Assembly: GCA_013043915.1 (NCBI GenBank)
Contig: JABEVH010000282.1
Coordinates: 1 to 12,205, forward strand
DNA from: Pseudomonadales bacterium
GTDB taxonomy: Bacteria; Pseudomonadota; Gammaproteobacteria; Pseudomonadales; Moraxellaceae
DNA length: 12,205 nt
Reading direction: 5' to 3'
This document shows, piece by piece, positions 6,580 through 12,205 of this stretch (the stretch's first letter is position 1; each line of letters begins with the position of its first letter). The notes under the pieces are model-generated. The model saw only the letters and a list, made by a program, of their open reading frames with translations, was not told the origin of the DNA and did no database searches. Both the position numbers and the translations under genes were made by a program.

Positions 6580-7223
6580 TGATCCAACGCCTGCAAACGC
6601 TGCGGCGTTCCCACATCGACCCAGGGACCAGGATAATAACTGCCGCTGACCCTTCCAGCTTGCATCGCCTGCCGAAGCAGGGGAGCCAGAGGATAAACAC
6701 CAGGATTGATTCCACGAAAAAGATCGGGAGAGAGCATGCTGATGCCCGAGAAAGTCAAGCGGGGTGACTGATCTTCATGGACTCGCCCCTCTATCATTGT
6801 AAAATCACCCTGAGCATGATGTAAGGGATTATCGACCAGCAACAGATGAGCAAGATCCTGAGCACGCATCTGCAATAACGACCAATCAGGTCGCCACCAA
6901 ACATCACCGTTGATCAAAAGAAAGGGTTCTGTCCCCAACCAGGGTAATGCTTGTATGACGCCACCTGCCGTTTCCAACGGCTGTTCTTCCACAGACCAAT
7001 GGATATTCAATCCCCAGGCCTCTCCCTGCCCAAGAGCCTGTATCAAAGTCTCACGTCGATGCGAAACATTGATAACGACATCGGTTATACCCCTGTCAGC
7101 TAGCGCCTCTAAATGCCAGACAATCAAGGGCTTGCCAGCAACCGGCAGCAGCGGCTTGGGGGTATGATCGGTCAGTGGGCGCATACGAGTGCCCAACCCA
7201 GCTGCAAGTATCATTGCCTTCAC
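6555..7223 (-). CDS. murU: N-acetylmuramate alpha-1-phosphate uridylyltransferase MurU
   Basis: MurU makes UDP-MurNAc from UTP and MurNAc-1-phosphate, the last step of a cell-wall recycling route that bypasses de novo UDP-MurNAc synthesis (MurA, the fosfomycin target). The protein has 222 residues, normal for MurU and shorter than most sugar nucleotidyltransferases. The N-terminal signature LAAGLGTRMRPLT, with Lys23 in PKPLLPVAG, marks the nucleotide site. QPLETAGG (81-88), LLINGDVWW (metal-binding Asp107) and WVDVGTPQRL (201-210) complete the Rossmann-type fold. The start is a GTG at 7223 inside the amgK stop (GTGA overlap); it gives the MKAMILAAG N-terminus expected for this family, so translation is likely coupled. 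The family also holds glucose- and mannose-1-phosphate transferases; the amgK partner makes MurU the best call. Confidence 0.93.
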   Translation of the reverse strand: MKAMILAAGLGTRMRPLTDHTPKPLLPVAGKPLIVWHLEALADRGITDVVINVSHRRETLIQALGQGEAWGLNIHWSVEEQPLETAGGVIQALPWLGTEPFLLINGDVWWRPDWSLLQMRAQDLAHLLLVDNPLHHAQGDFTMIEGRVHEDQSPRLTFSGISMLSPDLFRGINPGVYPLAPLLRQAMQAGRVSGSYYPGPWVDVGTPQRLQALDQALHSGLF

Positions 7224-8269
7224 GGCAATTCCACCCGGCCTTGAGGTTCCCGATCAAGGTAAGCGGGATATACGGTCTGTTCGAGAAATTGATGCAAAGG
7301 GCGCAAAGCTGGCAAATGGCTTATTTCATCAAGCAGATAGGCTAAAACCAGAGGTATATCCTTAAGATATCCAGCCTTGCCGTCGCGTAGACAAAGGCGG
7401 GCAAAAATCCCTAGTACCTTAAGATGGCGTTGTGCTGACATCCATTCACAGGATTCAAGGAAAGCAGATTCATTCATCGTTTCCTCGAGACGCCCTTGCT
7501 TGCGTGCCATCCGAAAGAAATGCAGCATCCATTGCATAACCTGAGGACGAGGCCAAACGACATAGGCATCTCGCAGCAGGGAAATCAGGTCATAGTTGAA
7601 TGGCCCCAAGACCGCATCCTGAAAATCAAGTACACCTAATTCCTGATCCTGTAACAACATTAAGTTACGCGAATGAAAATCTCTGTGCACAAAACACGTT
7701 GGCAACTCCATAACTTGCTCAAGTATGAGTTCCAACGCGTTACTTAAAATGGCATGTTGCGTTACAGAAAGCGCAAGACCGAGATAGCGGGAAAGGAACC
7801 AGTCGTGAAAAAGCTTCATTTCATCCATTAAACGTACGCGGTCATAGGCAGGTAATATCCAACCGGGCACGAATTCGCAATCCTGCATGCGAAGCAGGAT
7901 CTGCATGGCCTGCTTATACAGTTCATCTACGGTATCAGGTTTGAGCGCAGGCAATAAAAGACGATCACCCAAGTCATTGAGCAACAAGTACCCCTGCTCT
8001 GCATTCCAGGCAATTACCTCAGGAGCTTGTAAACCGTGCGCCCTCAGCGCTGATGCAATAGCCACGAAAGCAGGATTATTCTCGTGGACAGGTGAAGCAT
8101 CTACGGCAATCAGGCTACCATGGGGTAGCAATAGACGAAAATACCTCCGGAAACTGGCATCGCCAGAAACAACCAGCATAGACATCACGCTGCCCCACTC
8201 CTGGTGATGGGTAGCTATCCATGCTTCTGCCCAGGCACGTAATCCCTGAGCCCTGTCATCCTGTTGCAT
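7220..8269 (-). CDS. amgK: N-acetylmuramate/N-acetylglucosamine anomeric kinase AmgK
   Basis: AmgK phosphorylates MurNAc (and GlcNAc) at the anomeric carbon, feeding MurU. The protein is an aminoglycoside-phosphotransferase-fold kinase. Its N-lobe has SGDASFRRYFRL (35-46), typical of this family. The catalytic loop is FVHRDFHSRN (Asp197, Asn202), and the metal-binding DFQDA starts at Asp215. The chosen ATG at 8269 gives 349 residues; a GTG two codons earlier (8275) is an alternative, and a weak GAGCGG precedes the ATG. Older annotations call this family aminoglycoside phosphotransferase; nothing here suggests antibiotic resistance. It is divergent from lptD, as in Pseudomonas, where the same four genes lie together, and its stop overlaps the murU start. 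Confidence 0.93.
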   Translation of the reverse strand: MQQDDRAQGLRAWAEAWIATHHQEWGSVMSMLVVSGDASFRRYFRLLLPHGSLIAVDASPVHENNPAFVAIASALRAHGLQAPEVIAWNAEQGYLLLNDLGDRLLLPALKPDTVDELYKQAMQILLRMQDCEFVPGWILPAYDRVRLMDEMKLFHDWFLSRYLGLALSVTQHAILSNALELILEQVMELPTCFVHRDFHSRNLMLLQDQELGVLDFQDAVLGPFNYDLISLLRDAYVVWPRPQVMQWMLHFFRMARKQGRLEETMNESAFLESCEWMSAQRHLKVLGIFARLCLRDGKAGYLKDIPLVLAYLLDEISHLPALRPLHQFLEQTVYPAYLDREPQGRVELP

Positions 8270-8426
8270 ATACACCGCTCATTTGCTCTCAATCAGCATA
8301 TTATGCGACATGGGTCCATGGCTTCATAGATAAACATTTCTTACAACCCATCGTCGTTGGCAATTTTCATTCAGTACAGAAAGAAAGTATCATGGCCCAC
8401 CTACCTGTCCCGTCGCCTTCATACCC
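8270..8426 (+). other. Divergent intergenic region between amgK and lptD
   Basis: This 157-base AT-richer gap must hold the promoters for amgK-murU and for lptD-surA. I see only weak matches: TTGGCA at 8357-8362 on the + strand without a well-placed -10, and CATAAT on the minus strand (8300-8305) without a good -35. A short near-palindrome CATGGGTCCATG lies at 8309-8320. A purine-rich AGAAAGAAAG ends at 8387 and precedes an ATG at 8392 that is out of frame with lptD. No terminator, RNA gene or sigma-E consensus was recognised. Confidence 0.4.
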
Positions 8427-10919
8427 ATGCGTTGTTTATTCTCACTGTTCACACCATTTATCCTTGCCTGCACAGTTATGGGCAGCTTCGTGTGTGTGAG
8501 CAACGCTGATGAAGTCGATGATTACCGTGAGCTTGGCTATCGCACGACACCTGAACTGAAGGCAGCTCCCGCTGTACAGCGTCCCTATATCGATCAAACT
8601 TGCCCTGGAGGCTACCTAGTCAACCTGTTTCCTACCTCGCAACCTGTACCCCTTGGAGAAATATGGGGCTATGCCGACCAAGTTGACTCGCAACAGTACG
8701 GCTTAACGAGCATGAAGGGGCATGTCGAAATCAAGGAGAACGGCCGTGTTGCCTGTGCCGACCAGGCTAATATGGACCGCACGACCAACTTTGCGCGCAT
8801 GCAGGGACATCTTCTAATCTCTGAAGCCAATTATGCGGCAACCGGTGACTACGGCGAATCGCTTCTGAAGAAAAAACAATCCCTGATCAAGCATGCCCGA
8901 TATGCCTTATCCAGCATGCATGCTCATGGTAAGGCCTCCACAATCACGCGTTCATCTGCAGGGGTTACCTCCATTGAAAATGGCGAGATCAGCACATGCA
9001 CGCCAGGCCATCGTGACTGGTGGCTACGTTCCAAACATATCCGTCTTGACCAGAATACAGGGCGTGGTGAAGCCGTCAGCTCGGTGCTGTACACACATGA
9101 CATTCCCCTGGTCTATATTCCCTACTTGAATTTCCCCATTGATGATCGTCGTCAAAGCGGCATCCTAATTCCGGTATTTGGTTCCAGCAGCACCAACGGC
9201 GCACTGTTCTCACTGCCTATCTACCTCAATTTAGCCCCTAATTATGATGCCACTATCACCCCTGCCATCCTCACTAAACGAGGATTATGGATGCAGGGAG
9301 ACTTTCGTTATCTGGAAAGTTGGGGGCATGGTGAGATTGCAGGGGGCTATTTAGGCAATGATCGCAGCGGTTTCCCTCTGTACTACAACCCCAATGATCC
9401 CGCACCCAATACATCGCTAATCACGGGTGAAGCCCGCAAGGCGCTAGGTTGGCAACATGGCGGTAGCTTTGCTGAAGGCTGGTCGGCCAAAACTGACATC
9501 AACTATGTCTCGGACAATTACTATTATCAGGATCTGGGTACAACGGCATCGTTGTCTACAGCCACGTACCAGCAACGCTTGGGCGAAGTCGATTACCATG
9601 ACAAATCCTGGAGCTGGATGTCTCAGATGCAGGAATTTAAAGTCCTCGATCCTACCGTTACCGATGCCTACAAACCCTATGCCCGTTTACCCGAAACCTC
9701 GCTTTCTCGCCTATGGGTATCCAATAACCATAGGGTTGATGCAGGGTTTAATGTCGACATGGTCGACTTCAGAAGAACCATCAGCGACGGCAGTGGGACT
9801 TTAGGAGGTCAGGTCATTCCTGGCGACCCTTTCATACAGGGGAGCCGAATACGTTCAGACCCCTTTGTTGGCATGACCATGGATGCACCTTGGGCATTCT
9901 TAAATCCACGTCTCACCCTTAAACACCTGGATTATTCATTGAATAATCCGCTACCCGCCGGCACCGTTAGTAATAGTCAAGACACCATACCCTTAACCCG
10001 CAGTGTTACGGTACCAACCTTGAGCGTGGACTCAGGTCTATACTTCGACCGTTCACTCGCTCAAGGTGGCACAGAGACGATGGAGCCACGTTTGTATTAC
10101 CTCAAGGCTCCTTACGTCAATCAAAACAATCTGCCCATATTCGATACCATTGAAAATCCTTTGACGTATACACAGTTGTTCCGGGACTCACGTTTTGTAG
10201 GTGGAGATCGCTTGGATGATGCCAACCAGTTAGCTCTCGGCTTCAATAACCGCTGGCTAGATAGTGACGGTAATGAAAATTACAGTTTTAACTTCGGCGA
10301 CATGCGCTATTTTCAACCACGTAATGTCGTAGCAACCTTACCGCAACAAACCTCTATATCCACCGGACTATTATCCGAGGCCAATGCCCGACTGAGCTCC
10401 ACCCTATCCCTATCCGGCAACCTTAGTATGGATCCTTCCATGCGCTGGGCTAACCGGAGCAGTATTAACCTGCACTGGCAACCGCCGGATAACAAGAGCG
10501 TGTTTAATCTCGGTTACACCTACATCCATGCCTACTCTAGCTACACCAGCATGGAAGGACTGACCACGCAAAGTCCATTATTCACTATGCCCACCTTCCG
10601 CATGGCTACTGGTTCATTTGTTACACCGATCGGAGATCGCTGGCAACTGATCGGTCTTTGGCAATACGACTTGGCGCTCTATCATACCCAGGAGGCTATT
10701 GCCGGCCTGCAATATGAAAACTGCTGCTGGCGTGTGCGCGTTGTCGATTCTATCTACCTGGATGACTTCCTTGCTGTCAACAACGTTCCCGGGTACAACC
10801 GCTCCATCATGTTTCAGTTCGAATTCAAGGGACTCGGGGGGTATAGTCATCAAGTTGAAGACATGCTGGGACAAGCCATTCTGGGTTACACACAAATTTC
10901 CAATGCGGAGCGACCTTAA
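8427..10919 (+). CDS. lptD: LPS-assembly outer-membrane protein LptD
   Basis: LptD is the beta-barrel that, with the lipoprotein LptE plugged inside, inserts lipopolysaccharide into the outer leaflet of the outer membrane. The protein has 830 residues, in the family range. A signal peptide (hydrophobic core about 3-24, cleavage probably after SNA at 25-27) is followed by the LptA-like jelly-roll domain (about 75-225) and the C-terminal barrel, whose end shows FQFEFKGLGG. Cysteines at 59 and 191 (STCTPG) and the C-terminal pair 766-767 (YENCCW) match the four that form the two long-range disulphides of E. coli LptD; Cys110 is extra. The ATG at 8427 has no visible ribosome binding site (see findings). 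surA follows after two bases; SurA is a chaperone for LptD. The old names are imp and ostA. Confidence 0.96.
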   Translation: MRCLFSLFTPFILACTVMGSFVCVSNADEVDDYRELGYRTTPELKAAPAVQRPYIDQTCPGGYLVNLFPTSQPVPLGEIWGYADQVDSQQYGLTSMKGHVEIKENGRVACADQANMDRTTNFARMQGHLLISEANYAATGDYGESLLKKKQSLIKHARYALSSMHAHGKASTITRSSAGVTSIENGEISTCTPGHRDWWLRSKHIRLDQNTGRGEAVSSVLYTHDIPLVYIPYLNFPIDDRRQSGILIPVFGSSSTNGALFSLPIYLNLAPNYDATITPAILTKRGLWMQGDFRYLESWGHGEIAGGYLGNDRSGFPLYYNPNDPAPNTSLITGEARKALGWQHGGSFAEGWSAKTDINYVSDNYYYQDLGTTASLSTATYQQRLGEVDYHDKSWSWMSQMQEFKVLDPTVTDAYKPYARLPETSLSRLWVSNNHRVDAGFNVDMVDFRRTISDGSGTLGGQVIPGDPFIQGSRIRSDPFVGMTMDAPWAFLNPRLTLKHLDYSLNNPLPAGTVSNSQDTIPLTRSVTVPTLSVDSGLYFDRSLAQGGTETMEPRLYYLKAPYVNQNNLPIFDTIENPLTYTQLFRDSRFVGGDRLDDANQLALGFNNRWLDSDGNENYSFNFGDMRYFQPRNVVATLPQQTSISTGLLSEANARLSSTLSLSGNLSMDPSMRWANRSSINLHWQPPDNKSVFNLGYTYIHAYSSYTSMEGLTTQSPLFTMPTFRMATGSFVTPIGDRWQLIGLWQYDLALYHTQEAIAGLQYENCCWRVRVVDSIYLDDFLAVNNVPGYNRSIMFQFEFKGLGGYSHQVEDMLGQAILGYTQISNAERP

Positions 10920-10921
10920 TA

Positions 10922-12199
10922 ATGCGTTTATGGCTACTGATGATACTGCTAGGCATGCTGACTGTGGCCAAGGCTTCTACGCCTCTGGATGGCATTGCCG
11001 TTGTCGTGGATGACGACGTCATTCTTAATAGTGAAATCCAGGATCGCATGAACGATGTGATCTTTCACATGCAGCAAAACAACACCCCTGTCCCCACCGA
11101 AGATGTCCTGCGTGAACAGGTCACCAACCAGTTGATTCTTGATTCCTTGCAACTACAAATGGCTAAACGGGCAGGTATTAAGATTGATGATGATACCTTA
11201 AATCATGCCATGACTGATCTGGCCACACAAAACCACCTCAGTCTGGATGCGTTCCGTGACAAGCTCAATCACACACCTGGCACCAGTTATGACAGCGTCA
11301 GAGAGGAGGTCGGTCATGAAATCATGATTGAGCGCCTGCGCAACCATGAACTCAGCTCTCGCGTCCGTATTACCGACCAAGATGTCAGTGCTTTCCTCGC
11401 ATCGCCTGAAGGCAAGGCAGCACTAGCTACCGAATATCATCTGGCGCAGATACTGGTGTCCCTTCCTGACAAGGCCAGCCCAGAGCAAATCGATGCCGCC
11501 AAAACACATGCCAATGAGATCTTTGAGAAGTTGAAGGCTGGAGGCAATTTTGCACAGATTTCGGCAGCGGACTCCCAAGCAGAGAATGCCCTGGATGGTG
11601 GAGATCTGGGGTGGCGTTCAGAAGCGCAGTTGCCTACCTTATTCGCATCATCCATACCTGGACTTAAAGTTGGAGATGTTTTGCCACCTATTCGGACGGA
11701 CACAGGCTTTCATATCATAAAACTACTCGACAAGCGCAGCGCCGATAACCATTTTGTACACCAAATTGCCTGCGAACATATTCTGATCAAACCCTCCGAG
11801 GTTCTCTCTGATGCAGAAGCTCATGAAAAAATCATGCGTATTTATGATCGACTGCTTAAAGGTGCTGATTTTTCCCAGCAAGCGCAGCTTTATTCGGAAG
11901 ATCCGGGTTCTGCGCGCAACGGTGGCAGCTTAGGCTGGGTTACCCATGGAGAAATGGTCCCTGAATTTGACAAGGTCATGGATGAAACTCCGGTAGGCAA
12001 GATCAGCCCGCCATTCCGTAGTAAGTTTGGTTGGCATATTCTTAACGTGACTGGGGTGCGTGATGAGGCTATGTCCACACAATATCAAGAGAATGTAGCC
12101 CGCCGAGCTCTTTACCAGCGTCAGTATGACGATGAACTGCAGAGCTGGTTACGTGAAATTAAGGCCGAAGCCTATATTGATATTAAACACCATGACTAA
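10922..12199 (+). CDS. surA: Periplasmic chaperone / peptidyl-prolyl isomerase SurA
   Basis: SurA escorts unfolded outer-membrane proteins, LptD among them, across the periplasm to the Bam complex. The protein has 425 residues (E. coli 428). It starts with a signal peptide (hydrophobic 3-14, cleavage after AKA at about 18) and the SurA N-terminal chaperone domain (DGIAVVVDDDVILNSEI at 23-39). Two parvulin (PpiC) domains follow: about 171-271, starting EYHLAQILV and ending GFHIIKL, and about 281-378, starting ACEHILIK and ending FGWHILNV. The C-terminal helix that packs on the N-domain follows (SWLREIKAEAYIDI). The second parvulin domain keeps the LYSEDPGSARNGGSLGW core; the first is more divergent at that place. 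The ATG is two bases after the lptD stop; a GGAG eleven bases upstream is the nearest ribosome binding site, so coupling to lptD is likely. Confidence 0.97.
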   Translation: MRLWLLMILLGMLTVAKASTPLDGIAVVVDDDVILNSEIQDRMNDVIFHMQQNNTPVPTEDVLREQVTNQLILDSLQLQMAKRAGIKIDDDTLNHAMTDLATQNHLSLDAFRDKLNHTPGTSYDSVREEVGHEIMIERLRNHELSSRVRITDQDVSAFLASPEGKAALATEYHLAQILVSLPDKASPEQIDAAKTHANEIFEKLKAGGNFAQISAADSQAENALDGGDLGWRSEAQLPTLFASSIPGLKVGDVLPPIRTDTGFHIIKLLDKRSADNHFVHQIACEHILIKPSEVLSDAEAHEKIMRIYDRLLKGADFSQQAQLYSEDPGSARNGGSLGWVTHGEMVPEFDKVMDETPVGKISPPFRSKFGWHILNVTGVRDEAMSTQYQENVARRALYQRQYDDELQSWLREIKAEAYIDIKHHD

Positions 12200-12205
12200 T
12201 TCTTC
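12192..12205 (+). CDS. pdxA: Probable start of pdxA (only four codons in window)
   Basis: An ATG at 12192 overlaps the surA stop by eight bases (ATGACTAA) and runs open to the window end, reading Met-Thr-Asn-Ser. In Pseudomonas and E. coli surA is followed by pdxA (4-hydroxythreonine-4-phosphate dehydrogenase, vitamin B6 synthesis), often with overlap. Four codons cannot identify the product, and the call rests on gene order alone. No clear ribosome binding site precedes it. Confidence 0.35.

Noticed and set aside
8427..8471. Ile-Leu-Ala-Cys (12-15) in the LptD signal peptide as a lipobox
   Set aside because: LptD is a transmembrane barrel and not a lipoprotein in this family, and a conventional cleavage region (SNA) follows the hydrophobic core.
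11055..11070. ATGTGA-TCTT-TCACAT, a CRP-site-like palindrome
   Set aside because: It is deep inside surA, and the half sites are four bases apart, not the six of a CRP operator. Probably coding coincidence.

Overview
This is a conserved chromosomal housekeeping region from a gammaproteobacterium. A CRP/Vfr-type regulator, unfused trpE, trpG, trpD and trpC, the AmgK/MurU cell-wall recycling pair and the lptD-surA-(pdxA) order together resemble Pseudomonas and its relatives (Pseudomonadales/Oceanospirillales). They do not fit the enterics, where trpGD and trpCF are fused. I cannot name a genus. I see no mobile element, tRNA, rRNA, CRISPR array or defence system, and no clearly new system.

Layout. 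Positions 1-302 hold the 3' half of a crp/vfr gene on the + strand, which meets trpC tail to tail. Positions 299-5709 form a minus-strand block, transcribed rpe, gph, trpE, trpG, trpD, trpC. The four trp genes are packed with 2-nt or ATGA junctions, and a 130-nt gap before trpE holds a possible Trp-rich leader peptide and a promoter candidate. Positions 5772-6569 hold a + strand gene for an exported DUF3530-type alpha/beta-hydrolase-fold protein that seems to lack catalytic residues. Positions 6555-8269 hold the minus-strand amgK-murU pair, with a likely intrinsic terminator inside the murU 3' end. Positions 8427-12199 hold lptD and surA on the + strand, followed by an ATG overlapping the surA stop that probably starts pdxA.

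Function. The trp block makes anthranilate from chorismate and glutamine (TrpE/TrpG) and carries it to indole-3-glycerol phosphate (TrpD, TrpC); TrpF and TrpAB are not in the window. Rpe and Gph are general carbon-metabolism enzymes. AmgK and MurU turn recycled MurNAc into UDP-MurNAc. LptD inserts LPS into the outer membrane and SurA chaperones outer-membrane proteins, including LptD, so the right half of the window is an envelope-biogenesis neighbourhood.

The points most worth a second look are the Trp-codon leader upstream of trpE, the apparently catalytically dead DUF3530 protein, a nine-G tract inside trpE, and the uncertain translation start of lptD. Several initiation codons are adjusted from the longest possible ORFs; the reasons are given in each entry.
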